From contig CASFCL010000004.1 in assembly GCA_949293255.1 (NCBI GenBank), positions 1-64,000 of the forward strand: a DNA stretch of 64,000 nucleotides, written 5' to 3'. The position numbers were made by a program, and so were the translations under genes. Shown piece by piece: positions 26,423 to 35,121 of this stretch; positions within the stretch are counted from its first letter, which is position 1, and every line of letters begins with the position of its first letter. The DNA comes from an uncultured bacterium. GTDB taxonomy: Bacteria > Bacillota_I > Bacilli_A > RFN20 > CAG-826. The notes under the pieces were generated by a model. It worked only from the letters and a program-made list of their open reading frames with translations. It searched no databases and was not told where the DNA came from.

Positions 26423-27545
26423 TTGTTACAGTCTCAATATTTTCCTCTTCTTCAATTTTAACTATATTCCTTTTAACTGGGTATAATTTATTGATATACA
26501 TTACTGGTTCAAGTAAACAAATCATAATAACAGTAGAAATTAAAGCTGTTAAAGGAACATATGAAGTTTGATATAAGAAGTTTTCTAATAAACTCATTGT
26601 TGGATATAAAATATATCCACTAATCATATGACCAACATATCTAACAATCATTACTAATACGCCAGCAACAATTAAAGATGAAATATTACTAAAAATTATT
26701 TTATTTAATTTTGTTTCATTTTTACTTCTAATTTTTTGAAATAAATTAAAGAAAAATCCTACAAAACCATAGCCACTTAAAGCAACAAGGTAATCAAAAG
26801 GATAAGTTTGAATTCCATAACCATCAGCTAAACAAGTAATAAAACCAAAATAGAATGATGATGCTATAAATCCTTTTAATCCGCCATATCTAATTCCAAT
26901 AATAAATAAAGGAACAGGGCTAATTGAGATAGATCCACCATTACCTTGCATTTGAATTTTTGCAAATTGATCTAAAACTACAGCTATAGCAACTAAAATA
27001 GCAGTTTCACATAATTCTTTTATGCTATATTTATTTTCATCGAGTGTTTTTGATAAAAGAATAAACATCATAATAATTGAGCAAGATAATAAATAAGCAC
27101 CAAATTCTGTAGTTGTACTACCAGCATTTTCATCACCTATTGGCATACCAGTTGCAATAGGAATTAATAAACCACCTAAAGCATATATAATTGTTGTTAT
27201 TCCAAGTAAAATAATCGAGAAAACATATAGAATTGTGGAAATTTTCTTGTTATTTTTGAGATTTTGAAAGTAAAAACCAACTCCAAAAGTCGCTAAACTT
27301 ATAAAGTAGGAAGCAAGAGCAATAATAAATATAATTCCTGAATTCATTAATGAATAAGTTGTTCCATCAATATTTACACTGCATCCTAAGATACAATCAA
27401 ATAGATAAACTACTCTTTTGCTTCCATCTAATGTTGGAATTGTTGCAAAAGGAACAAAAATAATGAAGCATAAAGCTATAAATAAAATTAAGAAAATTTT
27501 GTCTAAATAATATTTCTTAAAAAAGTTTAGAGTTTTTTCTTTCAT
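26415..27545 (-). CDS. Thiamine ECF transporter S component (ThiT-like) with N-terminal extension
   Basis: This 376-residue membrane protein has a C-terminal portion (about 175-365) that fits the ThiT thiamine-binding S component. It contains ETAILVAIAVVLDQF, GGSISISPVPLFIIGIRYG and a tail of paired helices. ThiT is normally about 190 residues. The first 175 residues add about four extra hydrophobic helices, with VYLFDCILGCSVNIDG in between, that I do not recognise. TPP riboswitch control and overlap with thiN support thiamine as ligand. It would dock on the EcfA1A2T module encoded at 31.5-34.1 kb. Confidence 0.85.
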   Translation of the reverse strand: MKEKTLNFFKKYYLDKIFLILFIALCFIIFVPFATIPTLDGSKRVVYLFDCILGCSVNIDGTTYSLMNSGIIFIIALASYFISLATFGVGFYFQNLKNNKKISTILYVFSIILLGITTIIYALGGLLIPIATGMPIGDENAGSTTTEFGAYLLSCSIIMMFILLSKTLDENKYSIKELCETAILVAIAVVLDQFAKIQMQGNGGSISISPVPLFIIGIRYGGLKGFIASSFYFGFITCLADGYGIQTYPFDYLVALSGYGFVGFFFNLFQKIRSKNETKLNKIIFSNISSLIVAGVLVMIVRYVGHMISGYILYPTMSLLENFLYQTSYVPLTALISTVIMICLLEPVMYINKLYPVKRNIVKIEEEENIETVTNE

Positions 27546-27557
27546 ACGAATCTCCTA

Positions 27558-27589
27558 AAAATAAAAATCCTACATACTGCTATGTAGGA
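27558..27589 (-). terminator. Riboswitch expression-platform terminator
   Basis: A 9-bp perfect stem TCCTACATA/TATGTAGGA (27568-27576 with 27581-27589) has a CTGC loop and is followed on the minus strand by TTTTTATTTT. It lies between the TPP aptamer and the ThiT-like gene, so TPP binding presumably promotes termination. Confidence 0.85.
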
Positions 27590-27605
27590 CTTATTAATTG
27601 TAAAA

Positions 27606-27702
27606 CTAAACATTTTCCTACGCTAGCATTACCTAGATCAGGTTTAATGGTCAGATGAGTATCACATCTATCTCAGCCTATTCTTAAGCACCCAACAGCA
27701 AT
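27606..27702 (-). promoter_or_regulatory. TPP (THI-box) riboswitch
   Basis: On the minus strand the conserved aptamer segments appear in order: GGGTGC, then GGCTGAGA, then ACCTGATCTAGGTAATGC, then AGCGTAGGAAA. These are the pyrimidine- and pyrophosphate-sensing halves of the TPP aptamer. A terminator follows 20 nt downstream and then the thiamine transporter-kinase operon. High TPP should switch the operon off at the transcription level. Confidence 0.96.
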
Positions 27703-27731
27703 AATATATCACTTATCAATTTAAAATAACA

Positions 27732-28400
27732 CTATTTTGAGTTTAACCAATCAATTGGTTCTACTCCTTTTGATTTCAAAAATTGATTACATTTTAAGAA
27801 TACTCCACTATCAAACCACCCACCTTGATTAGCTGAAAGTGGCGATGGATGCGAAGTTTTTAATACCAAATGATTTTCGTTTGTTAACAATTTTTCGTAC
27901 TTTTTAGCATTATTTCCCCATAACATAAAAACTATAGGTTGATTTAAATTATTTAATAAATTCATGATGTCTTTAAATAAATAATCGTATTCTTTTATTT
28001 TATGAGAAAGTGGTTTATGTGCTTCGACAGTTAAAATTGGATTTAAAAGTAAAACTCCTTGTTTAGCTAAATAAGTTAAATCTCCTGAAGAAGAAAAACG
28101 TAATTCATTAAATTCGTTTTCTATTTCTTTAAAAATATTTCTTAAACTAGGAGGTAAGGTAACACCATCAGGTACTGAAAAAGCTAAACCCATTGCTTGA
28201 TTTGGGTTTGGGTATGGATCTTGACCTAAAATAACTACCTTAACTTCATTTAAAGGAGTTAAATCAAACGCATAAAAAATATTTTCTTTTGGTGGATAAA
28301 TTGTTTTCTTTTTATATTCGTTTTCTAAAAAATTATTTAACGATTTAAAATAATATTTATTAGAAATTTCTTCGAAAAAAATCTTCCAATTCTCGGTCAT
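27732..28400 (-). CDS. ung: Uracil-DNA glycosylase
   Basis: This 222-residue family-1 uracil-DNA glycosylase removes uracil from DNA. Its motifs are VVILGQDPYPNPNQAMGLAF (catalytic Asp and water-activating loop), PPSLRNIFKEIEN, LTYLAKQGVLLLNPILTVEA, PIVFMLWGNNAKKYE and the DNA-intercalating loop LKTSHPSPLSANQGGWF. Length and spacing are standard. It lies 26 bp upstream of, and on the opposite side from, the ureohydrolase stop on the same strand. The TPP riboswitch lies just beyond its 3' end. Confidence 0.97.
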   Translation of the reverse strand: MTENWKIFFEEISNKYYFKSLNNFLENEYKKKTIYPPKENIFYAFDLTPLNEVKVVILGQDPYPNPNQAMGLAFSVPDGVTLPPSLRNIFKEIENEFNELRFSSSGDLTYLAKQGVLLLNPILTVEAHKPLSHKIKEYDYLFKDIMNLLNNLNQPIVFMLWGNNAKKYEKLLTNENHLVLKTSHPSPLSANQGGWFDSGVFLKCNQFLKSKGVEPIDWLNSK

Positions 28401-28426
28401 TTCTTCAAAATCCCTGCAAAACTCAA

Positions 28427-29317
28427 TTATTTTTTTAATTTGTTAGTTTCGATTAAGCCTGCAAATATCTCGTAAAGTGTTTTTAAACCTAACCAACTTG
28501 TAATATTGTTTACATCTAAAGGTGGAGCGATTTCAACTAAATCCATTGTTGTTATATTTAAATTTTTAACAAGTTTTGTAACGATTTCCATAGTCTCATA
28601 ATTGGTAAGTCCAAAAGATTCTGGTGTTCCAGTTCCAGGAGCATAGGCAGGATCATTAGCATCAATATCATAACTTAAATAAATTTCATATTTTTCATCT
28701 TTATATTTATTTGTAATGATATTTATAAAATTCTCTACCCCTAACATTTTAATATCTTCGCATTTAAAGACATCGAGTTTAGGATGTTTCTTAAAAGTTC
28801 CAATTTCTTGAAGTTCAAAACCTCTTACACCCATGATTGTAATGTTTCTATCTTCATATCCATATTCTAAACTTCTAAAAATTGGACAAGCATGTGAATA
28901 TTTACTATTTTCATAAATATCACAAATATCAGGATGTGCATCTAAGTGTAAAATTACAGGAATTTTTCCATCTTTTTTTGCTTTATCAAAAAAAGCTCTT
29001 TCACTAGCAATTGCAATTGAATGATCTCCACCAAAGATAACTTTGAAACCATCATTTTTAAAGAAAACATCGAAATTCTTTTGAAGTTCATCAAAATCTT
29101 CAGTTACAAAATCACCTTCATCGTAAATTTTAACTTTTCTTAAATCTCTACCGATTCTATCAAGAGGTGGTAAATCTTTACTTAATTCTCTTAACACTTT
29201 AGGAGCTTCACTTGCTCCTTTTCCAATACTCGCGTTTTTATCAAAAGGGACGCCACAAATAAAAACATTAGCTTCTTTTTTATTATTTGTGGTTAAATCT
29301 CTAAATTCTTTACACAT
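28427..29317 (-). CDS. Ureohydrolase (arginase/agmatinase family)
   Basis: This 296-residue dimanganese ureohydrolase has all metal-binding motifs: FGGDHSIAIA, ILHLDAHPDICD and LSYDIDANDPAYAPGTGTPE. The last, with DPAYAPGTGTPESFGLT, is typical of the agmatinase/arginase group. It would release urea from agmatine, arginine or a related guanidino substrate; the exact one is not determined. The start at 29317 (MCKEFRDL) is chosen because AAAGGAG lies 12 nt upstream. An in-frame ATG at 29383 would lie inside the hydrogenase gene. It begins 2 nt after the hydrogenase stop, so the two are cotranscribed. Confidence 0.9.
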   Translation of the reverse strand: MCKEFRDLTTNNKKEANVFICGVPFDKNASIGKGASEAPKVLRELSKDLPPLDRIGRDLRKVKIYDEGDFVTEDFDELQKNFDVFFKNDGFKVIFGGDHSIAIASERAFFDKAKKDGKIPVILHLDAHPDICDIYENSKYSHACPIFRSLEYGYEDRNITIMGVRGFELQEIGTFKKHPKLDVFKCEDIKMLGVENFINIITNKYKDEKYEIYLSYDIDANDPAYAPGTGTPESFGLTNYETMEIVTKLVKNLNITTMDLVEIAPPLDVNNITSWLGLKTLYEIFAGLIETNKLKK

Positions 29318-29318
29318 T

Positions 29319-30737
29319 TTAAACTTTTGCTCCTTTTGTAGCCGTTTTAATTTCTTTAGTTGCTTCATTTGAATACTTATCAACTAAAACTTTATTTTTC
29401 ATATGATGTGTTAAATTACATGGACCACCAATACATCCTCCATCACACATCATTCCTTCGATGAAATTAAATTCTGATTTTCCTGATTTCATTGCATTAA
29501 GTGCTTTTTTGATGTTATCAACTCCATCTGCAACAATACCTTTTGCAATAAAATCGACATTTTGTTCTTCAAGAGCTTTGTTAACAGCACTTGTAAGACC
29601 ACCACATTTTGCAAAGCTTCTACCAAAACTTGAAGCAGGTGATTCAAACCTACTTTCTTCTAATTCACTGATATTAATATTGTTTGCATCAATTAATGCT
29701 TGAAGTTCTTCAAAAGTCATAACCGAATCAACATAAGGAGATACAGCATCTTCTTTTATCTCTTTCTTTTTAGCAGTACATGGTCCAATGAAAACAATTT
29801 TTGAGTTTGGATGATTTTCTTTAATTGCTTTTGAAATTGTTGCCATTGGTGAAAGTGAATGAGAGATCTTTGAAACCAATGTTGGATAGTTCTTTTCAAT
29901 ATAATATCTAAAAGCAGGACAGCATGAACTTGTAAGTTCTCCTTCTTCTGCAAGTTCTTTAGATTCGTTAAGTGCAACCATATCTGCACCCAATGCTGCT
30001 TCAAAAACCCCGCTAAACCCAAGTTTTTTTAAAGAAGTTATTACTTGTTCTAATTTATAGTCAGTAAAATTACCTGCAATTGAAGGAGCGACAACAGCAT
30101 AAACTTCTTTATCTTTACTAGTTAACATTCCAATAATATCGATGATATAGCATTCATCAACAATTGCTCCAAAAGGACACATATAAACACATGCACCACA
30201 GTGAATACATTTTTCATCATTTATTAATGCTGATTTAGTTTCTGGATCTTCACTGATTGCTTTATTCTTACATGCTCTTACACATGGTCTAACTCTATTT
30301 TCAATAGCATAATAAGGACATGCTTTTGCACATAATCCACAATTAATACATTGACTTTTATCAATGTGAGCTCTTAAGTTTTCATCAAAACTAATACATT
30401 TTTTAGGACATGCTTCGATACATCTATGAGCAATACATCCTCTACAAGCATCACTTACTTGATAACCACCTTGTGGACATTCATCACAAGCAATAGGGAT
30501 AACTTTAATAACGTTACCTTCTCCCTTACTTTTAGATTTAATAATAATTTTAATTCTTTCTCCAATGATTGCTCTTTCTTTATAGACACAGCACCTCATC
30601 GAAGGTTTTTTACCTGGAATAATTTCTTTTGGTATGTCATAAAAAGATTCCATCAAATCATTTTGATAGATATGTTTAGCAACTTCTTTTACTACTGTAT
30701 AACGTAATTCTTGAACTCTTGTATCAAATTTTGGCAT
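29319..30737 (-). CDS. [FeFe] hydrogenase, group-B-like, with N-terminal ferredoxin domain
   Basis: This 472-residue iron-sulfur protein contains a cysteine-rich N-terminal region with several 4Fe-4S motifs (CDECPQGG, CRGCIAHRCIEACP, CINCGLCAKACP, CIHCGACVYMCP) and a C-terminal H-cluster domain. The H-cluster signatures are variant: SSCCPAF (P1), IGPCTAKKKE (P2) and EGMMCDGGCIGG (P3), which fits the group B (Clostridium CpIII-like) hydrogenases rather than the group A TSCCPxW form. It probably evolves or oxidises hydrogen with ferredoxin from PFOR. Maturation genes hydEFG are not in the window. It is cotranscribed with the downstream ureohydrolase. Confidence 0.9.
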   Translation of the reverse strand: MPKFDTRVQELRYTVVKEVAKHIYQNDLMESFYDIPKEIIPGKKPSMRCCVYKERAIIGERIKIIIKSKSKGEGNVIKVIPIACDECPQGGYQVSDACRGCIAHRCIEACPKKCISFDENLRAHIDKSQCINCGLCAKACPYYAIENRVRPCVRACKNKAISEDPETKSALINDEKCIHCGACVYMCPFGAIVDECYIIDIIGMLTSKDKEVYAVVAPSIAGNFTDYKLEQVITSLKKLGFSGVFEAALGADMVALNESKELAEEGELTSSCCPAFRYYIEKNYPTLVSKISHSLSPMATISKAIKENHPNSKIVFIGPCTAKKKEIKEDAVSPYVDSVMTFEELQALIDANNINISELEESRFESPASSFGRSFAKCGGLTSAVNKALEEQNVDFIAKGIVADGVDNIKKALNAMKSGKSEFNFIEGMMCDGGCIGGPCNLTHHMKNKVLVDKYSNEATKEIKTATKGAKV

Positions 30738-30778
30738 GCCTTGTTTTCCTTTCTTTCAATGTTTTTATATTAAATGAT

Positions 30779-31504
30779 TTAATAATATACTTCAACTAAA
30801 TATAAAGCATTACTTGGAGCTGTATAATTTATGATATTTCTTGTATTAGAAGATAAATATTCATTAATTAAATCTTCATTTATCGTATGTTTTCCCACCT
30901 CAATTAATGTTCCAATAGTTTTTCTAACTTGATATCTCATAAATCCATTCCCATCAACTTCAATAATTAATCGACCATTTTCAATTTTGAATCTAAATTC
31001 ATAAACGGTTCTAACAAAATTATCTTGATCTTCTTCTTTCGAAGTGAAATTTTGAAAGTTATGAGTTCCAACAAATAATTTTGAAGCTTTTTCCATTAAA
31101 AGAACATCAAGTTTATTTAAATAAATCTCATAATTTCTTTTTAAAGGGTCATATTCACCTATATTAATAATGTATCGATAAGTTTTCTTTTTGGCTGAGA
31201 TTCTTGAAGAAAATTCATCATCAACTTGCTCGATACTTTTTAAATAAATATCTTTATTAACATATTTATTAAAATTATGCTTAAACTTTTGTAAATCTTT
31301 AATTTCTTCAGAAGTAAAATCAGCAACTTGATTTAAAGCATGTACTCCTCTATCGGTCCTACCACTAGCATAAATTGTAGTTTCTTTATGTAAAATTAAA
31401 GAAATAACGCGTTCAACTTCTTCTTGAACTGTTTTTACTCCAACTTGTTTTGCATACCCATAATATAAGGATCCATCATATGTAAAAATAATTTTATATT
31501 TCAT
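30779..31504 (-). CDS. truA: tRNA pseudouridine(38-40) synthase
   Basis: This 241-residue TruA modifies positions 38-40 of the tRNA anticodon stem. Motifs are IIFTYDGSLYYGYAKQ, ASGRTDRGVHALNQVADF (catalytic Asp in GRTDRGVHA), the beta-strand pair KKKTYRYII and the C-terminal GNGFMRYQVRKTIGTLIEVG. The start at 31504 (MKYKIIF) is chosen because it lies directly after the ecfT stop, and the upstream ATG at 31519 would add five uncharacteristic residues. The ecfA1-ecfA2-ecfT-truA order is the classic Firmicutes arrangement. Confidence 0.95.
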   Translation of the reverse strand: MKYKIIFTYDGSLYYGYAKQVGVKTVQEEVERVISLILHKETTIYASGRTDRGVHALNQVADFTSEEIKDLQKFKHNFNKYVNKDIYLKSIEQVDDEFSSRISAKKKTYRYIINIGEYDPLKRNYEIYLNKLDVLLMEKASKLFVGTHNFQNFTSKEEDQDNFVRTVYEFRFKIENGRLIIEVDGNGFMRYQVRKTIGTLIEVGKHTINEDLINEYLSSNTRNIINYTAPSNALYLVEVYY

Positions 31505-31505
31505 A

Positions 31506-32435
31506 TTACCAAGTTCCACTTACTCCAAATACTTCCCAGAAATTAATTTGATAGCTTTGTGCTAAAACGCATAAAGTTATAAATCCACCTAAAATTAAAA
31601 TTAACATAAATGAAGAAACACCATCTACAAATCTAAAAGTCAAAGTTTTGTATCTACTTCTTTTTCCATAAGGATCATAACCTCTAGCATCCATTGCAAA
31701 ACTTAAATCATCTGAAATTGAAAAACAACTAACAAGTAAAGGAATGATTAAAGTTGTAATAGATTTAATTTTTCCTCTTATAAATCCTTTATTATAGTCA
31801 ACACCTCTAGATTTTTGAGCTTTCATGATTCTTTGAGCATATTCAAGTAAAGTTGGAATAAATCTTAACGCCAAAGAAATAATCATTGAGATAATTTGAG
31901 TTGGGAATTTTATTAATCTTAATGGAGTTAAATACCGTTCAAGAGCAAAAGTTATATCCATTGGAGCGGTTGTTGAAGTTAAAATTAAAGTTAAAGCTAA
32001 CATTAAAACAATTCTTAAAATAACGTGGGCACATTGTAAAAACCCATCCCAATAAATCGTATAACCATTTGAAAATTCATAAATTGGATGCATTAACTCT
32101 GGATTTACTGGTTGAGATACAAAAACCATAAAAATAAGAAGGAAGATGATCATAAACCATAAACCAGCTAATGATTTTAAAAAGCTTAAAAAAGAAACTC
32201 TAGCCAAAATCATTATTATAAGAATGATTAAAGCCATAAATCCTAAAATTAAAAATTGATTTGCATAATATCCAAAAAATTCAGGAATTCCATCCGCATT
32301 AATAATTGCACTTCTTCCGTAAGGTAAAAAACAACAGACCATCAACGCAATAAGAGCAAACATCTTAATTCGAGAGTCCATTCTATGAATGAAAGTATCG
32401 TATGAAGTCAACTTACCAAATAAACTATTTGTCAT
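31506..32435 (-). CDS. ecfT: ECF transporter transmembrane component EcfT
   Basis: This 309-residue membrane scaffold of the energy-coupling-factor module connects the ATPases to exchangeable S components. It has several membrane helices and the coupling helices with the conserved motifs LAQRIMKAQKSRGVDYNKG (AxRSRG-type, here KSRG) and SFAMDARGYDPYGKRSR (second ARG motif). The start at 32435 (MTNSLFGK) is chosen because GAGG lies at the proper distance; it overlaps ecfA2 by 11 bp. It follows ecfA2 and precedes truA. Confidence 0.92.
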   Translation of the reverse strand: MTNSLFGKLTSYDTFIHRMDSRIKMFALIALMVCCFLPYGRSAIINADGIPEFFGYYANQFLILGFMALIILIIMILARVSFLSFLKSLAGLWFMIIFLLIFMVFVSQPVNPELMHPIYEFSNGYTIYWDGFLQCAHVILRIVLMLALTLILTSTTAPMDITFALERYLTPLRLIKFPTQIISMIISLALRFIPTLLEYAQRIMKAQKSRGVDYNKGFIRGKIKSITTLIIPLLVSCFSISDDLSFAMDARGYDPYGKRSRYKTLTFRFVDGVSSFMLILILGGFITLCVLAQSYQINFWEVFGVSGTW

Positions 32436-33330
32436 GTTTATAACCTCGATAAATCTCTTCAATTAACTCATTAAACTCGCTAATTTCATCTAAATTCCCT
32501 GCAAAACCACCATATTTCAAAAGTTTTTTGAATTTGTAGAAAGCAGGTTCTTCAAGTGATAAATCAGCTAAATCTATTTCAGAAAATAGTTCGTGTGGAG
32601 TAGAAACTTTGATTAATTTTCCATCACTCATAACAAAAACTTTCTTAGCATAGTTCATAACTATATTCATATCATGAGTAATAACAATAATAATTTTTCC
32701 TGAATCATGAAGTTTATTAAGTAAACCCATAATCATTTCTTTACCTTTACTATCTAATCCGGCTGTAGGTTCATCTAAAACTAAAACATCGGGATTAGAA
32801 GCTAAAATTCCTGCGATTGCAACGCGTCTTTTTTCTCCTCCACTTAATTCAAATGGAGATTGCTGATAGTAACTTTCATTTATTCCAACATCGTTTAATG
32901 CTTTTTTAGCAACTTCTTTAGCTTCTTCTTTACTTAAACCAAAATTTATTGGTCCAAACATAACATCGTCTAAAACACTCATTGAAAAAAGTTGATATTC
33001 AGGGAATTGGAAGACTAGTCCAATCTTTTTTCTTAACAATGTGTAACGTTTATTGTTCTTTTTTATCTCTTTTGATTTATCTTTTAATAAGCTTTTCTTT
33101 AATTTTTTATTTTCAGTAACATAAAAATCATCAACTTGAACATATCCATCAGTTGGTAAGATTAAAGCATTTAAAGTTTGAACTAAAGTTGATTTGCCGC
33201 TACCTGTTTTTCCAACAACACATAAAAAATCTTTTTCTTCAATTTCAAAAGAAACATCACTTAAGGCTGTGCATCTAGCAGGCTCTTTAGGGTTATAAAT
33301 GTATTTTACGTTATATCCTTTTATTGGCAT
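32425..33330 (-). CDS. ecfA2: ECF transporter ATPase EcfA2
   Basis: This 301-residue ABC ATPase of the ECF module has Walker A VVGKTGSGKSTLVQTL, the Q-loop in VFQFPEYQLF, the signature ELSGGEKRRVAIAGIL, Walker B VLVLDEPTAGLDS and the switch VITHDMNIV. An insertion of about 20 lysine-rich residues (near 85-105) precedes the Q-loop. The motif VFQFPEYQLF is typical for the second ECF ATPase. It overlaps ecfA1 by 10 bp and ecfT by 11 bp, giving a translation-coupled module. Confidence 0.94.
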   Translation of the reverse strand: MPIKGYNVKYIYNPKEPARCTALSDVSFEIEEKDFLCVVGKTGSGKSTLVQTLNALILPTDGYVQVDDFYVTENKKLKKSLLKDKSKEIKKNNKRYTLLRKKIGLVFQFPEYQLFSMSVLDDVMFGPINFGLSKEEAKEVAKKALNDVGINESYYQQSPFELSGGEKRRVAIAGILASNPDVLVLDEPTAGLDSKGKEMIMGLLNKLHDSGKIIIVITHDMNIVMNYAKKVFVMSDGKLIKVSTPHELFSEIDLADLSLEEPAFYKFKKLLKYGGFAGNLDEISEFNELIEEIYRGYKHDK

Positions 33331-34145
33331 AAAAACTTTGATAACTCCTCTATTGTTTTAATTTCAGCAGGGATTTCAATGCCTTTTTTACTCAAAGCGT
33401 TTTTAATTTTTAATACAAAAGGTATATCTAAACCGATTGATTTAATTTCTTCTTCGTCTTTAAAAACTTCGCTTGGTGTACCATCTTTAAATAGTTTTCC
33501 GTGGTTAATAATTAAAACTCTATCGCTTAAATAAGCCTCTTCCATATCATGAGTAATTGACATAAATGTTAAATCTTTGTCTTCTTCTTTCATTTTAAAG
33601 ATTAATTTTTTAATTTCTTCTACACCTTCAGGATCAAGCATTGATGTAGCTTCATCAAAAATAATAATTTTTAAACCTAAAGCTAAAATTCCTGCAATAG
33701 CAACTCTTTGTTTTTGCCCACCACTTAAATCGGATGGTTGTTTTGATAAATATCGTTCCATTCCAACTTTTTTAGAATATTCTTTAACAAGTTCAACCAT
33801 TTTATCATGTTCAATACTTCTATTTTCAAGACCAAAAGCAATATCGTCTTCAACAGTTGAACCGATGAATTGATTATCTGGATTTTGGAAGACAATTCCG
33901 ATTGTTTTTCTTATATCTTTGATGTTTTTATCATTTTCTAATATGCCATTTACATAAATTTCACCTTTTGAAGGCTCAATTAAGTAGCATAAAAGTTTTG
34001 CTATTGTTGATTTTCCACTTCCGTTATGTCCAATAATTGAAACATATTCGCCTTTATTAATAGCAAAAGATATATTTTCAAGAGTTAAATCTTGCTCATA
34101 AGAAAAAGAAACATTTTTTACTTCTATTGCAAAGTTTTTATCCAT
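33321..34145 (-). CDS. ecfA1: ECF transporter ATPase EcfA1
   Basis: This 274-residue ABC ATPase is the partner of EcfA2. Motifs are Walker A IIGHNGSGKSTIAKLL, the Q-loop IVFQNPDNQFIG, the signature DLSGGQKQRVAIAGIL, Walker B IIIFDEATSMLDPEG and SITHDMEEAYLSD. It is the first gene of ecfA1-ecfA2-ecfT-truA. The module would energise ECF S components anywhere in the genome, including the ThiT-like (26.4 kb) and folate-type (40.2 kb) proteins in this window. It lies directly after the dCMP deaminase gene. Confidence 0.95.
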   Translation of the reverse strand: MDKNFAIEVKNVSFSYEQDLTLENISFAINKGEYVSIIGHNGSGKSTIAKLLCYLIEPSKGEIYVNGILENDKNIKDIRKTIGIVFQNPDNQFIGSTVEDDIAFGLENRSIEHDKMVELVKEYSKKVGMERYLSKQPSDLSGGQKQRVAIAGILALGLKIIIFDEATSMLDPEGVEEIKKLIFKMKEEDKDLTFMSITHDMEEAYLSDRVLIINHGKLFKDGTPSEVFKDEEEIKSIGLDIPFVLKIKNALSKKGIEIPAEIKTIEELSKFLCQ

Positions 34146-34613
34146 TTATTTAATTTCCACTTCCTTATAGCGACCGTTATATTCTTCAATTTCAACTCCG
34201 GCTAAAGTTAAAATCTTGCGACTTGCTCTAGTTGATAAAGCATCTTTATATTTATTACTTAAATAAACAACTTTTTTAATTCCTGTTTGAATAATTGCTT
34301 TTGCACATTCATTACATGGGAAAAGAGTGACATATAAAGTGCACCCTTTTAAAGCACTACCATTTCTTGTATTTAAAATTGCATTAAATTCAGCATGACA
34401 AACATAAAGATATTTGCTATCTAAATCTTCGCCTTTATTCCATGTTAAATCTTTATCATCGATTCTTCGAGGCATTCCGTTATAACCAATTGAAACGACT
34501 TTATGGTCGTCATCAACGATACAAGCTCCAACTTGAGTAGATGGATCTTTGCTTCTTTTTGCGCTTAGAAGTGCGATAGTCATAAAATATTCATCCCAAG
34601 TAATGTGATTCAT
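34146..34613 (-). CDS. dCMP/cytidine deaminase family protein (ComEB-like)
   Basis: This 155-residue zinc deaminase converts dCMP to dUMP and so feeds thymidylate synthesis. Zinc ligands and catalytic Glu are in VCHAEFNAI (HAE) and LFPCNECAKAI (PCxxC). The family-specific MTIALLSAKRSKDPSTQVGA and DDKDLTWNKGEDL also match. Length is typical of ComEB/dCMP deaminases. GGAGAG lies before the ATG. It precedes ecfA1 with no gap. Its start is divergent from the CBS-domain gene. Confidence 0.93.
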   Translation of the reverse strand: MNHITWDEYFMTIALLSAKRSKDPSTQVGACIVDDDHKVVSIGYNGMPRRIDDKDLTWNKGEDLDSKYLYVCHAEFNAILNTRNGSALKGCTLYVTLFPCNECAKAIIQTGIKKVVYLSNKYKDALSTRASRKILTLAGVEIEEYNGRYKEVEIK

Positions 34614-34686
34614 CTTTCTCTCCTAAAAAACATCTAAAATATTTTACTACTTTTAATAATGTTTAAAAATCATTAAAATAGAATAC

Positions 34687-35088
34687 ATGAATGTATTATA
34701 TTTTTTAACACCAAAAAGTCAAATTAAGTGCGTAACAACCAATATGTCTTTAAGACAAGTATTAGAAGTTGTTGAACATTATCGATATACAGTTATTCCT
34801 CTTCTTGACGAAAATGGATTCTATGTTGGAGCAATTTCAGAAGGTGATTTACTATTTTATTTAAAAGAGCATCCATTCAAAACTCTCGATGAATTAAATA
34901 AAACTAACATTTTAGAAGTAAAAAGAAATAGAGACTATCTTCCTGTTAAAGCTAGTGTTCAAATGGATGAAATTATTCTTACAGCAACAAATCAAAACTT
35001 CGTTCCAATTTTAGATGATAGAAAACATTTTATTGGAATCATCACACGTAAAAAAATCATCAACTATTTATATTTAAATAAAAACTAA
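34687..35088 (+). CDS. Small CBS-pair protein
   Basis: This 133-residue protein consists almost wholly of two CBS motifs. The first is about residues 5-60 (RYTVIPLLDENGFYVGAISEGDLLFYL) and the second about 70-130 (QNFVPILDDRKHFIGIITRKKIINYL). CBS pairs bind adenosyl nucleotides and usually regulate other proteins. With no attached effector domain, the target is unknown. The ATG lies 7 nt after TAAAAT (34674-34679) without a ribosome site, so the mRNA is probably leaderless. A bidirectional terminator follows. Confidence 0.82.
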   Translation: MNVLYFLTPKSQIKCVTTNMSLRQVLEVVEHYRYTVIPLLDENGFYVGAISEGDLLFYLKEHPFKTLDELNKTNILEVKRNRDYLPVKASVQMDEIILTATNQNFVPILDDRKHFIGIITRKKIINYLYLNKN

Positions 35089-35091
35089 AAT

Positions 35092-35118
35092 AAATCCGCA
35101 TCTCGTAGATGCGGATTT
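35092..35118. terminator. Bidirectional terminator
   Basis: A 12-bp perfect stem AAATCCGCATCT/AGATGCGGATTT (35092-35103 with 35107-35118) has a 3-nt loop and a T run on the plus strand. It serves the convergent CBS gene and zinc-ribbon membrane gene. Confidence 0.9.
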
Positions 35119-35121
35119 TTA

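Noticed and set aside
28427-29383. Longer ureohydrolase starting at 29383
   Set aside because: The extra 22 residues lie inside the hydrogenase gene and look unlike the family; AAAGGAG supports the start at 29317.
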